A DNA stretch of 64,000 nt from Gordonia sp. X0973 (GCF_013348785.1 NZ_CP054691.1:2418001-2482000), one strand, 5' to 3'; counted from the stretch's first letter, positions 19,997 through 29,919 are shown. Notes: generated from the sequence alone by a model not told the origin. Program-made: numbers and translations.

Positions 19997-21261
19997 AGCT
20001 GCTACTCGTCTCGTGGGAGTACCCGCCGGTCGTCGTCGGCGGCCTGGGACGCCACGTCCACAACCTCGCCGTGGAGCTGGCCGCGATCGGCCACGACGTC
20101 GTCGTACTGACCCGTCGGCCCACCGGGACGGATGCCGCCACCCATCCGACGACGTTCACCACCGCCGAGGGTGTGCGGATCATCGCCGCCGCCGAGGACC
20201 CGCCCGAATTCGATTTCGGCACCGACATGATGCCGTGGACGCTGGCCATGGGCCACACCATGATCCGCGCCGCGCTGCGCCTCCTGCGCGACGACACGAC
20301 CGGGCAGGCATGGATCCCCGACGTGGTGCACGCCCACGACTGGCTCGTCGCCCACCCGTCGATCGCGCTCGCCGAGTTCTTCGACGTCCCGCTGGTCGCC
20401 ACCATCCACGCCACCGAGGCCGGTCGGCACAGCGGCTGGGTCGCGGCGAAGACCAACCGCCAGGTCCACTCCGTCGAGTGGTGGCTGGCCCGTGAGGCCG
20501 ACGCGCTGATCACCTGCTCCACCTCGATGCGCGACGAGGTCAGCCGGCTGTTCGGCCCGGAACTCGCCGAGATCCAGGTCATCCACAACGGGATCGCCGT
20601 CGAGGAATGGCCGCACCTGCCGCGCGCCGAGTCGTCGGGCCCCGCGGAACTGCTGTTCGCCGGGCGCCTCGAATACGAGAAGGGGGTGCAGGACCTGCTG
20701 GCCGCGCTGCCACGCATCCGCCGCACCCATCCGGGCACGACCCTGACGATCGCCGGCTCCGGCACGCAGCAGGAGTGGCTCGAGGAGTTGGCGCGCAAAC
20801 ACCGGGTGGTCGGCGCCGTCGATTTCCACGGCTCGGTCGAGCGCGACGAACTCATCGCGCTGATGCACCGCTGCACGGCGATCGTGTTGCCGAGCCGCTA
20901 CGAGCCGTTCGGGATCGTGGCGCTGGAAGCGGCCGCCACTGGGATCCCGCTGGTGGTGTCGACGGCCGGCGGCCTCGGCGAGGCCGTGACCGACACGGTC
21001 ACCGGTATGACCTTCCCGCCGGCCGACGTCACCGCGCTGGCCGCGGCGGTGCGCACCACCCTCGACGACCCGGCCGCCGCGCAGCAGCGCGCCGAACGCG
21101 CCTACGCGCGGCTCACCGAGGAGTTCTCCTGGCGCACCGTCGCCGAACTCACCTCCGGCGTGTACCTGGCCGCCAAGCGCCGGGTGCGGCACCCGATCGG
21201 ACGGCCCAACATCGTCGAACGACCGCTTCCCGAGCGCGACCCGAACAAGCCGCTGACCTGA
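19993..21261 (+). CDS. GT4 glycosyltransferase (alpha-1,4-glucan elongation)
   Basis: A 422-residue GT-B enzyme. It has GGLGRHVHNLAVELA at the N-terminus, DVVHAHDWL, VIHNGI, and the nucleotide-sugar E-x7-E motif in RYEPFGIVALEAA. The Rv3032 homologue in mycobacteria extends alpha-1,4-glucan chains for methylglucose lipopolysaccharide and glycogen. The GTG start at 19993 overlaps the GH57 stop (GTGA). It ends 3 bases before the convergent hexapeptide acyltransferase. Confidence 0.93.
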   Translation: MKLLLVSWEYPPVVVGGLGRHVHNLAVELAAIGHDVVVLTRRPTGTDAATHPTTFTTAEGVRIIAAAEDPPEFDFGTDMMPWTLAMGHTMIRAALRLLRDDTTGQAWIPDVVHAHDWLVAHPSIALAEFFDVPLVATIHATEAGRHSGWVAAKTNRQVHSVEWWLAREADALITCSTSMRDEVSRLFGPELAEIQVIHNGIAVEEWPHLPRAESSGPAELLFAGRLEYEKGVQDLLAALPRIRRTHPGTTLTIAGSGTQQEWLEELARKHRVVGAVDFHGSVERDELIALMHRCTAIVLPSRYEPFGIVALEAAATGIPLVVSTAGGLGEAVTDTVTGMTFPPADVTALAAAVRTTLDDPAAAQQRAERAYARLTEEFSWRTVAELTSGVYLAAKRRVRHPIGRPNIVERPLPERDPNKPLT

Positions 21262-21263
21262 GT

Positions 21264-22004
21264 TCAGCTCGCCGCGTGCTTCTTCCGCTCGATGTCGGCC
21301 AGCGCGCGTTCGTGTTCGGCGCGGGCGGCGGCGTTGGCCTCCCATTCCTCCCTGCGGTTCTTCACGACGCGGGCCGGTGCGCCGACGGCGATCGAGTAGT
21401 CCGGGATCACGCCCTTGACCACGGCGTGCGAGCCGAGCACGCACCCGCGCCCGACCGTGGTGTTGCGCAGCACCGAGACCTTCGCGGCGACCCAGGTGTC
21501 CGCCCCGATGCGGACCGGTCCCTTCACGATCCCCTGGTCTTTGATCGGCAGGTCCAGGCTGTCCATCTTGTGGTCGAAGTCGCAGATGTAGCACCAGTCG
21601 GCGACCAGGGTCGAGGCGCCGATCTCCATGTCCAGATAGGAATTGACGACGTTGTTGCAGCCGAACACGACCTTGTCGCCGATCCGCAGGCTGCCCTCGT
21701 GCGCCCGGATCGAGTTGCCGTCGCCGATGTGCACCCAGCGGCCGATCTCCATGCGCGCCATCTCGGGGGTCGCGTGGATCTCGACGTTGCGCCCGAGGAA
21801 CAGCATCCCGCGCAGCACGACGTGCGGGTTGGCCAACCGGAACCGGGCCAGCCGCAGATAGCGGACCAGGTACCACGGCGTGTAGGCACGGTTGGCCAGC
21901 ACCCAGCGCAGGGAGGCCAGGGTCAGGAATCGGGCCTGGTCGGGGTCGCGCCGACGCCCGGCCCGCCAACGGTCCCGGTACGACGCGTTCCACATGGTGG
22001 TCAT
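21264..22004 (-). CDS. Hexapeptide-repeat (left-handed beta-helix) acyltransferase
   Basis: A 246-residue O-acetyl/acyltransferase with repeated IGxxxxI-type rungs (EIGRWVHIGDGNSI, RIGDKVVFGCNNVV, RIGADTWVAAKVSVL, GRGCVLGSHAVVKG). The closing VGAPARVV is typical. It may add acyl groups to the methylated glucan, since it sits next to those genes as in M. tuberculosis (Rv3034c). The start ATG at 22004 is divergent from the lipoprotein gene, which starts 95 bases away. Confidence 0.86.
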   Translation of the reverse strand: MTTMWNASYRDRWRAGRRRDPDQARFLTLASLRWVLANRAYTPWYLVRYLRLARFRLANPHVVLRGMLFLGRNVEIHATPEMARMEIGRWVHIGDGNSIRAHEGSLRIGDKVVFGCNNVVNSYLDMEIGASTLVADWCYICDFDHKMDSLDLPIKDQGIVKGPVRIGADTWVAAKVSVLRNTTVGRGCVLGSHAVVKGVIPDYSIAVGAPARVVKNRREEWEANAAARAEHERALADIERKKHAAS

Positions 22005-22098
22005 GGCACAAACACTAACGGAGCGAAAAATCGGACACGATAGGCTCACTGGGCAGCCCGGATCTTCCGCCGGGCCGGATCCGCAGAAGGAGCACCGA

Positions 22099-23418
22099 AT
22101 GTTGCGAGCAGCCACCTCGACGATGCGCGCCGCGGCCGCCGTGGCGACCGTGGCGGCGACGGCACTCGCACTGGCATCCTGCTCCGACGGACAGGTTCAG
22201 GTGAAGTCGCTGGCCAGCCCGGGTTGGTCGAGCTTCGGCGGCAACGCTGGCAACACCAACTTCGCCTATCCCGACGTGCCGAAGGACCTCGCGCTCAGCT
22301 GGACCCGTCCGACCGGCGGCCCCGTCACCTCCCCGTTGACGATCTCCAACCAGTCCAACGTCAGCGTCACGTCGAACACGGCCGACGGGTGCAACTGGCT
22401 GGTCCTCGACCAGCGCGCCGGCCGGATGAACTACTGCAAGCGGATGCGTCCGGGCATCGAGGTGCAGGCCCCGCTCATCGACCAGTTCGACCAGGTCTAC
22501 GTCGGCGAGGAGACCTCCTTCCTCGGCTGGACCGCGGGCGGCGTCATCCGCTGGCGGATGCCGGTCATCGGCGTGCCGACGTCGGCGAAGTTCGTGGCAC
22601 CGTCGGTGGTGCTCGTCGCCACCACCCAGGGGCAGATCCTGCTGCTCAACACCCAGGATTCGACGTTCGCCGCCCCCGAGGTCCGGCTGCGGGCCGACGC
22701 CAACCCGGACGACGCGATGGCCGGTTTCGCCGACTGCCTCGTGAGCGGACCACGGTGCGGGATTCCCGCCCCGGCCGCCGTCGACTTCGATCGTCAGCGC
22801 CTGTTCCTGAACTTCTGGCCGCAGGGGGCCATCGCCTCGCAGATCCGGGCCCTGGACTATGGCGAGGTCAACGGCCGTCGCGAGGTCCGCGAGGCCTGGC
22901 ACGCCGACATCCCGGGCGGGGTCGTCGGACCGGCCACCGTCTCCGCGGACGGCACCACCGTCTACGCGTTCAGCCGCCTGGGCAAGCTGGTCGCCCTGCA
23001 CGCGGACACCGGCAAGACGAAGTGGACCTTCGACTACGGCGATCCCGGCTTCGCCACGCTGACCGCCACTCCCGACGGCAAGATCATCCCGACCGGACCG
23101 CTCGGCGGCCCGTTGCGGATGCTCGCCGACCGCGGTGACCGCGCCGAACAGGTGTGGAACCGGACCGACCTGAAGACGGTCAGCCTCTCGACCCTCACCA
23201 ACGCCGGAACGGCCTGGACGGTCGTCCGCACCGCCGACGACGGCCTGGCCCTCACCGAGGTCTCCGCCGAGGACGGCAAGACCCTGCGGACCCTGCCCCT
23301 GCCGGACGCGAAGGGGTTCACGACCGGCGTCGCGGTGTCGCCGAAGGGCCAGATCGCCGTCGCCACCAATATCGGCAAGGTGTACTTCTTCGACTCCAAG
23401 GCGGAGATCGGGAAGTAG
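22099..23418 (+). CDS. PQQ-repeat-like lipoprotein
   Basis: A 439-residue exported lipoprotein. The signal peptide ends in the lipobox LASC, so the cysteine at about residue 31 is lipidated. The rest resembles a PQQ-type beta-propeller (VYVGEETSFLGWTAGGVIRW, TTVYAFSRLGKLVALHADTG). The start is ATG at 22099 with AAGGAG at good spacing. The homologue is Rv3035, beside the methylated-glucan genes. A scaffold role at the envelope is possible, but no function is established. Confidence 0.85.
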   Translation: MLRAATSTMRAAAAVATVAATALALASCSDGQVQVKSLASPGWSSFGGNAGNTNFAYPDVPKDLALSWTRPTGGPVTSPLTISNQSNVSVTSNTADGCNWLVLDQRAGRMNYCKRMRPGIEVQAPLIDQFDQVYVGEETSFLGWTAGGVIRWRMPVIGVPTSAKFVAPSVVLVATTQGQILLLNTQDSTFAAPEVRLRADANPDDAMAGFADCLVSGPRCGIPAPAAVDFDRQRLFLNFWPQGAIASQIRALDYGEVNGRREVREAWHADIPGGVVGPATVSADGTTVYAFSRLGKLVALHADTGKTKWTFDYGDPGFATLTATPDGKIIPTGPLGGPLRMLADRGDRAEQVWNRTDLKTVSLSTLTNAGTAWTVVRTADDGLALTEVSAEDGKTLRTLPLPDAKGFTTGVAVSPKGQIAVATNIGKVYFFDSKAEIGK

Positions 23419-23442
23419 CCGGAGTCGGGACGCTATCGAGTG

Positions 23443-24633
23443 CTAGTCGGCGCGCACGCCGGTTTCGCACACGAAGGCGACGCCCCGCGACCCGATGCGG
23501 GTGATCACCAGCGCCAGCGGGGCCTTCCCCTTGAGCCGCAGGCGCTTGCGGAGTTGATCGGGATCGACGTCGACCCCGCGGACCAGGATCTCCAGGCTGC
23601 CGCAGTCACGGTCGGCGAGCGCCTTGCGCAGCGCCTTCTCCTTCATCGGCACCTGTTCCAGCACGGCGAACCCGCGCTCCCCCGGCGGAATCGAGTCACC
23701 GGTGAGGTAGGCGATCTTGGGGTCGAGCTGCCACAGCCCGTGCCGGGTCGCCCAGTGCCGGACGAGGCCGGCGCGCACGATCGCGCCGTCCGGGTCGACG
23801 ATCCACCGTCCGGACGGACCGACGCGGGTGTCGTCGGGATCGCGGTCGGTGACCTCCTCGGTGCGCACCGCCCCGCCCGACGTGCGCAGCACCGTCGCGC
23901 GCTGGGAGATGCCGTCGTCGAGTTCGGTCCACAGGCAGGCCTCGCGCACCCAGCCGTCGAGCGAGGTGATCTGCACCTGGCCGTCGAAGCCGAAGCGGGC
24001 GCGCAACGTCCCGTAGTCCAACCCGGGCGCGCATTTCACCGCGAGCGGGCGGCCGGCGTAGGTGGTGAGGACGTCGAGCAGCGGTGGCGACAGGTCCTCG
24101 ATGCGGAAGGTGCGGGAGCCGCCGCGCCGACGGGCCGGATCGGCCAACAGCACATCGGCGGTCGACACCGGGGTCAGCGCGTCGGCGCGCAGCAGGGTCG
24201 CACCGTCGACGTTGTGCGCGGCCATCGCCAGGCGCACCGGGTCGAGGTCGGAGCCGATGACCGCGCCGATGCCGTCGGCCGCGGCCAGTTCCACCAGTTC
24301 CGCGCCGACCGAGCAGGTGACGTCGTGGACCACCGCGCCGGGAAACCGCCGGGCGATCTCGGCGGCCCGGGCAGCCGCGACCACCGAAGCCGTCGCCTGC
24401 TGCAACGCCTCGTCGGTGAGCAGCCAGTGCTGCGGATCGACCAGCCTGCCCGCAGCCCGGCGACGACAGTGGACGGTCTCGGCCAAGGCCGGCGCCCGCT
24501 CGCCGTAGCGGGCCCGCAGCGCTGCGACGTCACCGATCAGGGTGTCCGGCTTGAGTTCCAGCGCGGAAGCGTTCTCCAGCGCTTTGACGCCGAGGCGCGA
24601 ACGCAGAAACGCGACGTCGTCGGTGGTGATCAC
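23443..24633 (-). CDS. THUMP-like class I SAM-dependent methyltransferase
   Basis: A 396-residue protein resembling Rv3037c. The SAM region reads VHDVTCSVGAELVELA followed by VIGSDLDPVRLAMA. DVLLADPARR takes the place of the catalytic DPP-type motif of RNA/DNA methyltransferases. The C-terminal ~90 residues form a THUMP-like domain (VPMKEKALRKALADRDCGSLEILVRG spans it). This suggests RNA methylation, although its location has led others to link it with the methylglucose polysaccharide. The GTG start at 24633 lies 19 bases after the next methyltransferase gene in the same direction. Confidence 0.82.
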   Translation of the reverse strand: MITTDDVAFLRSRLGVKALENASALELKPDTLIGDVAALRARYGERAPALAETVHCRRRAAGRLVDPQHWLLTDEALQQATASVVAAARAAEIARRFPGAVVHDVTCSVGAELVELAAADGIGAVIGSDLDPVRLAMAAHNVDGATLLRADALTPVSTADVLLADPARRRGGSRTFRIEDLSPPLLDVLTTYAGRPLAVKCAPGLDYGTLRARFGFDGQVQITSLDGWVREACLWTELDDGISQRATVLRTSGGAVRTEEVTDRDPDDTRVGPSGRWIVDPDGAIVRAGLVRHWATRHGLWQLDPKIAYLTGDSIPPGERGFAVLEQVPMKEKALRKALADRDCGSLEILVRGVDVDPDQLRKRLRLKGKAPLALVITRIGSRGVAFVCETGVRAD

Positions 24634-24652
24634 CGCGGGATCGCGACGATGG

Positions 24653-25627
24653 TCACGCGGCCGGCTTGGTGCCGGTCACCATGACGTTGTAGAAGAACTT
24701 CGGCGGCACGACCTTGCGGAGCACGTTGTCGTCGAGCCAGCTCAGGCTGCGCCAGCCGCCGAACGCGAACCGCGCCCAGCCCCAGCCCAGCTTCTCCGGC
24801 GGCACCGCGGCCTCGAAGGTGCGGACGGGCCAGCCGAGCATCGCGGCGGAGAATTCCTCGGTGGCGGTGTCGACGTTGGCCGCTCCGGCCTTGCGCGCGA
24901 TACCGGCGAGGTCGTCGGGATCGAAGGTGTGGATGTCGACGACGGCCTCCAGCGCGGCCGCGCGCGAGGACTCGTCGAGTTCCTCCTGCGGGCGCCGCCA
25001 GCCGTTGAGCGGGCCGAACTTGGTGATGTTGGTCGTCGCGAACCAGGTCGCCCGCGAGAGCCACCGCGCGTAGAAGTCACCGATGGTCGAGGGCTCACCG
25101 GCGAAGACGAATCGGCCACCCGGCTTCAGCACGCGCAGCACCTCGCGCAGCGACAGCTCCACGTCGGGGATGTGGTGCAGCACGGCGTGGCCGACGACCA
25201 GGTCGAAGGTGTTGTCCTCGTACGGGATCTTCTCGGCGTCGGCCACCCGGCCGTCCACGTCGAGGCCCAGGTTCTCCGCGTTGCGCAGCGCGACCTTGAC
25301 CATGCCAGGCGAGAGGTCGGTGACCGACCCCTTCTTCGCGACACCCGACTGCATCAGGTTGAGCAGGAAGAAGCCCGTGCCGCAGCCGAGTTCCATCGCC
25401 CGCTCGTAGGGCAGCTTGGCGTCGGGGACGATCGCGTCGAACCTGCCGCGCGCGTAGTCGATGCAGCGCTCGTCGTAGGAGATCGACCACTTGTCGTCGT
25501 AGGTCTCCGCCTCCCAGTCGTGGTACAGCACCTGGGCGAGCTTGGTGTCCTGCAGAGCGGCTTTCACCTGCTCCTCGGTGGCGTGCGGATTCGGCGCCGG
25601 ATCGGACTGCGGGGTGTTCGTGGTCAT
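24653..25627 (-). CDS. SAM-dependent methyltransferase (Rv3038c-like)
   Basis: A 324-residue class I methyltransferase. Motif I is AMELGCGTGFFLLNLM, then SVTDLSPGMVKVALRNA, and DLVVGHAVLHHIPDV with VLRVLKPGGRFVFAG. The N-terminal ~80 residues are specific to the subfamily. It lies between the enoyl-CoA hydratase and the THUMP-like methyltransferase, all on the minus strand. Small-molecule or lipid methylation is likely; the substrate is unknown. Confidence 0.87.
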   Translation of the reverse strand: MTTNTPQSDPAPNPHATEEQVKAALQDTKLAQVLYHDWEAETYDDKWSISYDERCIDYARGRFDAIVPDAKLPYERAMELGCGTGFFLLNLMQSGVAKKGSVTDLSPGMVKVALRNAENLGLDVDGRVADAEKIPYEDNTFDLVVGHAVLHHIPDVELSLREVLRVLKPGGRFVFAGEPSTIGDFYARWLSRATWFATTNITKFGPLNGWRRPQEELDESSRAAALEAVVDIHTFDPDDLAGIARKAGAANVDTATEEFSAAMLGWPVRTFEAAVPPEKLGWGWARFAFGGWRSLSWLDDNVLRKVVPPKFFYNVMVTGTKPAA

Positions 25628-25663
25628 ACTTGCTCCGAGGTTGTGACGACTGACCCGGCTATC

Positions 25664-26452
25664 CTACTTGCCGGTAAACTTCGCCTTACCCGGGCCGTTC
25701 TCGACGAAGGATTCCATGCCGATCCGACGGTCGTCGGTGGCGAAGAGAGCGGCGAACAATTGCGCCTCGATCGCCAGGCCGGTGGTGAGGTCGACGTCGA
25801 GCCCGCGGTCGACCGCGGCCTTGCCCGCGGCGAGTGCGACGGAGGCGGCGTTGGCGAATTGACCGGCCCATCGCAGCGCCGCGTTGTACACCTCGTCGGG
25901 GGCGACGACCTCGTCGACGAGCCCGATGGCCAGCGCCTCTTCCGCACCGACGAAGCGGCCGGTGAAGATCATGTCCTTGGCCTTCGCGGGCCCGACGAGA
26001 CGCGCCAGGCGCTGGGTGCCGCCGCCGCCCGGGATCACCCCGAGCAGCACCTCGGGCACGCCGAGCTTCGCATTGTCACCGGCGATCCGGCGATCGGCAC
26101 CCAGCGCGACCTCCAGGCCGCCGCCGAGGGCATAGCCGGTGATCGCCGCGACCGTCGGCTTGGGGATCGCCGCGATGGCGCCCAACCCGTCCTGCAGCTT
26201 GCCCGCCACCTTGTTCATCTCGGCGAAGGTCATGTCGTTCATCTCTTTGATGTCGGCGCCCGCGGCCAGCACCTTCGGCCCCCCGTACACGACGACGGCC
26301 TTGATGTCGTCGCGCATCGACGCCTCCTGCGCCGCGGCCACCAGCTCGGTCTGCAGCTGGCGGTTGAGGGCGTTCATCGGCGGCCGGTTCAGCGCGATCG
26401 TGCCGACGCCGGGGTGGTCTTCCGAGGTTTCCAAAGTGACGAACTCAGCCAT
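25664..26452 (-). CDS. echA17: Enoyl-CoA hydratase/isomerase
   Basis: A 262-residue crotonase-fold enzyme for fatty acyl-CoA hydration. The oxyanion-hole segments are AAGADIKEMN and ITGYALGGGLEVALGAD; the catalytic glutamates fall in GGGLEVAL and LGVPEVLLGVIPGGGGTQRL. Length is standard. The start is ATG at 26452. The name follows position and resemblance to Rv3039c (echA17). It is divergent from the LigD-type polymerase gene, with 25 bases between starts. Confidence 0.92.
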   Translation of the reverse strand: MAEFVTLETSEDHPGVGTIALNRPPMNALNRQLQTELVAAAQEASMRDDIKAVVVYGGPKVLAAGADIKEMNDMTFAEMNKVAGKLQDGLGAIAAIPKPTVAAITGYALGGGLEVALGADRRIAGDNAKLGVPEVLLGVIPGGGGTQRLARLVGPAKAKDMIFTGRFVGAEEALAIGLVDEVVAPDEVYNAALRWAGQFANAASVALAAGKAAVDRGLDVDLTTGLAIEAQLFAALFATDDRRIGMESFVENGPGKAKFTGK

Positions 26453-26477
26453 GCCCCCAACCCTATACGCTGGTCGG

Positions 26478-27410
26478 GTGGCTGATCGCAGCGACCGGAT
26501 TCCCATCGACGTCGACGGCCGCGTCGTGGAGTTGTCCAGTGCGGACCGCGTCTATTTCCCCGACCGCGGCGAGACGAAACTCGACCTCGCGCGGTACTAC
26601 CTGTCGGTCGCCGATGGGATCGTCCGCGCCCTGCGCGACCGTCCGACGATGCTGCACCGCTTCCCCAAAGGGGTCACCGGCCCCAAGGTGCACCAGAAGC
26701 GGCTGCCCGCCGGCGCGCCCGACTGGATCGAGACCACCGAGATCTATTTCCCGCGCTACGGGCGCACCGCCGACGAGTTGTGCCCCACCGGCGCCGCCGA
26801 CGTGATCTGGGCGGTGCAGATGTCCACCGTGGAGTTCCATCCGTGGAACTCGCGCCGCTTCGACGTGGAGAAGCCCGACGAGTGGCGCATCGACCTCGAC
26901 CCGATGCCCGACTGCCCCTTCGACCGTGTGCGCCGGGTCGCCGGCGGGGTCCACGAGGTACTCGACGAGCTCGGTATCCGCGGCTTCCCGAAGACCTCGG
27001 GCGGCCACGGCCTGCACGTGTACATCCGGATCGAGCCGGAGTGGGGATTCGCCGACGTGCGCCGCGCCGCGCTCGCCTTCGCCCGCGAGGTGGAACGGCG
27101 ACTACCCGACGATGCGACGACGGTGTGGTGGCGCAAGGACCGCGACCCGACGTCGGTCTTCCTCGATTTCAACCAGAACACCCGCGATCACACGATGGCC
27201 GCGGCCTACTCGGTGCGCGGGAACCCGCGGGCCACCGTGTCGGCTCCGGTGACCTGGGCCGAGATCGACGAGGTCGTGCCCGACGACTTCACCATCGCGA
27301 CGATGCCGTCGCGGTTCGCGCGGATCGGTGATCTGCACGCGGAGATAGACGACGTCGCCTACCGCATCGACACCCTGCTGGAGTGGGCCGACCGCGACGG
27401 GCTGGATTGA
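26478..27410 (+). CDS. Stand-alone LigD-type DNA polymerase/primase domain protein
   Basis: A 310-residue archaeo-eukaryotic primase-superfamily protein matching the polymerase domain of LigD. Motif I is RIDLDPMPDCPFD with the metal-binding DxD. Motif II is KTSGGHGLHVYIRIEP, and motif III appears as VFLDFNQN. ADRVYFPDRGETKLDLARYY is a typical opening. Neither ligase nor phosphoesterase domain is present, so it resembles mycobacterial Prim-Pol proteins such as Rv3730c/Rv0269c. The role is likely gap filling or end repair. The GTG at 26478 precedes the conserved part. It interrupts the echA17-NUDIX order of M. tuberculosis. Confidence 0.9.
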   Translation: MADRSDRIPIDVDGRVVELSSADRVYFPDRGETKLDLARYYLSVADGIVRALRDRPTMLHRFPKGVTGPKVHQKRLPAGAPDWIETTEIYFPRYGRTADELCPTGAADVIWAVQMSTVEFHPWNSRRFDVEKPDEWRIDLDPMPDCPFDRVRRVAGGVHEVLDELGIRGFPKTSGGHGLHVYIRIEPEWGFADVRRAALAFAREVERRLPDDATTVWWRKDRDPTSVFLDFNQNTRDHTMAAAYSVRGNPRATVSAPVTWAEIDEVVPDDFTIATMPSRFARIGDLHAEIDDVAYRIDTLLEWADRDGLD

Positions 27411-27428
27411 TCTGTCGGCGGTCGCCCG

Positions 27429-28247
27429 CTAGGGCGTGTGCTTGAAGAACAGTTCCCTGGCCTGCGGGTCCATCGACGCGAAGTACTCGTCGGCGTGGGT
27501 GAACCGCAGCCCCTCGAAGTCATCGTTGGGCGTCCCCGGCTCGATCGGTTTGATGTCGCGGTTCGCCGCGAACAGCTCGGCGACCGTCGCGTAGGCGGCC
27601 AGGTCGCGCAGCTGCGACCACGTCGGCGGCAGCAGGAAATGCTTGCCCGCCGACCAGTCGGCCAACGCCGCCGACGCCGAATACCATTGCGCCTCTTCGA
27701 CTTCCGAGGTCTCCGCGTCGGCGTCCTGCCCCTGGGGGAGCTCGGCGAGGAAGAACCGGGTGTCATAGCGCCGCTTCTCGATCTTCGGCGTGATCCAGTG
27801 CGCCAGCGGCCGCATCAGATCGGCACGCAACGCCAGGTCGTTCTCGCGCAGGAACTGCGCGAAGGAGATCTCCTTGCTCTCCAGCGCGCCGCGGGCCGGC
27901 ATGAGCGCCGCGATGTCGGCGGGCGCGCCATCGGTGCGGGTCACCAGGAGAACGCCGCACTCCTCGAAGGTTTCGCGGACCGCGGCGCACACCAGCTTCT
28001 GTGCGCCGATCGGCGAGGTCGAGAAGTGATCGGCCCACCACTGCGCGTCGGGACCGATCCAGGCCAGATCGGCGTCGGCGTCGCGCTCGTCGACACCCCC
28101 GCCGGGGAACACCGTCATCCCGCCGGCGAAAGCCATCTCCTTCACGCGACGCTGCAGGAAGACGTCGATGCCGTCGGCACCGTCGCGCACCAACACCACC
28201 GTCGACGCGTCGCGCAGCGGCACGGGCGCCGAGTCAGTTGGGCTCAT
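27429..28247 (-). CDS. NUDIX hydrolase
   Basis: A 272-residue pyrophosphohydrolase. The Nudix box is present as [19 protein letters not shown] with the REx2Ex2E-G pattern. The strand [11 protein letters not shown] precedes it with a long insertion between. The substrate is undetermined. It is the homologue of Rv3040c. The start region (28247) overlaps the end of the Gln/Pro-rich membrane protein gene by 14 bases, so the two are probably co-transcribed. Confidence 0.88.
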   Translation of the reverse strand: MSPTDSAPVPLRDASTVVLVRDGADGIDVFLQRRVKEMAFAGGMTVFPGGGVDERDADADLAWIGPDAQWWADHFSTSPIGAQKLVCAAVRETFEECGVLLVTRTDGAPADIAALMPARGALESKEISFAQFLRENDLALRADLMRPLAHWITPKIEKRRYDTRFFLAELPQGQDADAETSEVEEAQWYSASAALADWSAGKHFLLPPTWSQLRDLAAYATVAELFAANRDIKPIEPGTPNDDFEGLRFTHADEYFASMDPQARELFFKHTP

Positions 28248-28968
28248 AGCCGCCCGCTCCCGTGGTGCCGTTGTAACGGAAGGTCCGCGACGACCCCTTG
28301 ATCGTCACATCGGTGCCCAGCGGCTGCTGCGCCAAGAACTTGCGTTCGTATTCCCGCGCCTGGGCGTCGTACTTCGCGGTGTCGCCGGGCGAGAACTGGC
28401 CGGCCATGCACTGGTCGGTCAGCAGATACAGGAAGGCCGACAGGGCCGTCTGGTTGAAGTCGTTGTTCGGCAGGGTCTGCCACAGCGCCCCCGAGTCGCG
28501 CTTCGCCTTGTAGTCGTCGCCCATGGTGCAGGCAACGCCCGCCGCCTGGGTCGGCTCCGGCGTCGACTCGGGCGTCGACTCCGGAGTGGACTCGGAGGTC
28601 CACGGCGAGTCCGACTGCGACGTCGACTGCTCCGCAATCGGCGGCACGGTCTCGTCGTCGTGCGGCGCGGAGGCGAAGGCCGCGATCACGATGCCGACCA
28701 CCGCGGCGAGCAAGACGACTCCGCCCACCACCGCGGCGATGATCCACGCCGTATTCGACGATTTCCGCGCCTGCTCCGTGTACGGCTGGCCGTAGGGCTG
28801 CTGACCATAGGGCTGTTGACCATACGGCGACGGACCGTACTGTTGCTGGCCGTACGGCTGCTGTCCATAGGGTTGTTGGCCATAGGGCTGCTGACCGTAG
28901 GGCTGTTGGCCGTGTTGGGGAGGCTGCTGCTGACCGTACGGCTGCGGTGAACCGGGACCTGCTGTCAT
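28234..28968 (-). CDS. Membrane protein with Gln/Pro/Tyr-Gly repeats and one TM helix
   Basis: A 244-residue protein in four parts. Residues 10-63 hold PYGQQ-type tandem repeats. Residues 74-97 form one hydrophobic helix ([20 protein letters not shown]). A Ser/Thr/Glu/Pro linker follows with TPES repeats. The last ~110 residues are extracellular with two cysteines ([10 protein letters not shown] and DQCMAGQF) and are not a recognised domain. The layout (disordered repeat, TM, linker, folded C-domain) is common in actinobacterial envelope proteins. The start is ATG at 28968. It overlaps the NUDIX gene. Confidence 0.75.
   Translation of the reverse strand: MTAGPGSPQPYGQQQPPQHGQQPYGQQPYGQQPYGQQPYGQQQYGPSPYGQQPYGQQPYGQPYTEQARKSSNTAWIIAAVVGGVVLLAAVVGIVIAAFASAPHDDETVPPIAEQSTSQSDSPWTSESTPESTPESTPEPTQAAGVACTMGDDYKAKRDSGALWQTLPNNDFNQTALSAFLYLLTDQCMAGQFSPGDTAKYDAQAREYERKFLAQQPLGTDVTIKGSSRTFRYNGTTGAGGYEPN
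28780..28941 (-). repeat. 15-bp tandem repeats encoding PYGQQ units
   Basis: About ten imperfect copies of a 15-base unit of the form CCGTAGGGCTGTTGG (plus strand) encode the PYGQQ repeats at residues 10-63 of the membrane protein. One variant block (QQYGPS) breaks the series. Copy number may vary between strains. Confidence 0.85.
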
Positions 28969-28985
28969 GTCGCGTAGGTTACGCC

Positions 28986-29855
28986 TCACTCCGCCCGACG
29001 GTGCCCGCCGGGGCGACGGGCGCGGCGGGCGAAGTAACGGCCGTCGATGACGTCGAGCGCGATCTGCTGGTGGAACGCGGCCGAGAGGTTCTGCGCGGTC
29101 AGGACGTCGGACAGGAGACCCTGGGCGACGACCCCGCCCTCCGAGAGGAGCAGGGCGTGGCTGAACCCGGGTGGGATCTCCTCGGGGTGGTGAGTGATCA
29201 GGACCAACGCCGGTGCGTCGGGGTCGAGGGCCAGTCGTCCGAGACGGTCGACGAGTTCCTCCCGACCGCCCAGGTCCAGGCCAGCCGCCGGCTCGTCGAG
29301 CAGGAGCAGTTCCGGATCGGTCATGAGAGCGCGCGCGATCTGCACCCGCTTGCGCTCCCCCTCGGACAAGGTGCCGTAGGTGCGCCCGGCGAGATGCTCG
29401 GCGCCCAGCGATTCCAGGGTGTTCACCGCCTGCTCGCGGTCCACCGTCTCGTAATCCTCGCGCCACCGGCCGAGCACCGAATACCCGGCCGAGACGACGA
29501 GATCCTCCACCCGCTCGTCGGCGGGAATCCGTTCGACCTCCTTGCCGCCGGTCATCCCGACCCGCGTCGTCAGCTCCCGCAGTTCCACCCGCCCGAGCTG
29601 CTCGCCGAGGACGAAGGCCGTCCCCGACGACGGGTGGACGCGGGCGGCGGCCATCGACAGCAGCGAGGTCTTACCCGCGCCGTTGGGCCCCAGGACCACC
29701 CACCGCTCATCGAGCTCGACCTGCCAGTCGACCGGGCCGACGAGGGTGTTCTGATCGCGGACCAGGGAGACGCCGCGGAAGTCGAGCAGGAGGTCCGGAT
29801 CGGGCGGCGTGGGATCGAACGGTCGTGGATCGTCGGCGGGGAGATCGGCAGTCAC
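28986..29855 (-). CDS. ABC transporter ATP-binding protein
   Basis: A 289-residue ATPase subunit. Walker A is [11 protein letters not shown], the signature is [15 protein letters not shown], Walker B is [11 protein letters not shown], and the H-loop is ITHHPEE. The GTG start at 29855 is the only one near the conserved part, but it has GGGGGA directly abutting it, so the start is uncertain. No permease gene is adjacent. The homologue is Rv3041c. It is divergent from the flavin oxidoreductase gene. Confidence 0.9.
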   Translation of the reverse strand: MTADLPADDPRPFDPTPPDPDLLLDFRGVSLVRDQNTLVGPVDWQVELDERWVVLGPNGAGKTSLLSMAAARVHPSSGTAFVLGEQLGRVELRELTTRVGMTGGKEVERIPADERVEDLVVSAGYSVLGRWREDYETVDREQAVNTLESLGAEHLAGRTYGTLSEGERKRVQIARALMTDPELLLLDEPAAGLDLGGREELVDRLGRLALDPDAPALVLITHHPEEIPPGFSHALLLSEGGVVAQGLLSDVLTAQNLSAAFHQQIALDVIDGRYFARRARRPGGHRRAE

Positions 29856-29919
29856 TCCCCCATGGTGCCGGACGTCGCGGCCCGGGAATAGCCCGCCTCC
29901 CCGCGTCGCTGCACTAGAC

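Noticed and set aside
28780..28941. Possible CRISPR array from regular 15-bp repeats
   Set aside because: There are no spacers; the repeats are contiguous and encode PYGQQ units in a good reading frame.
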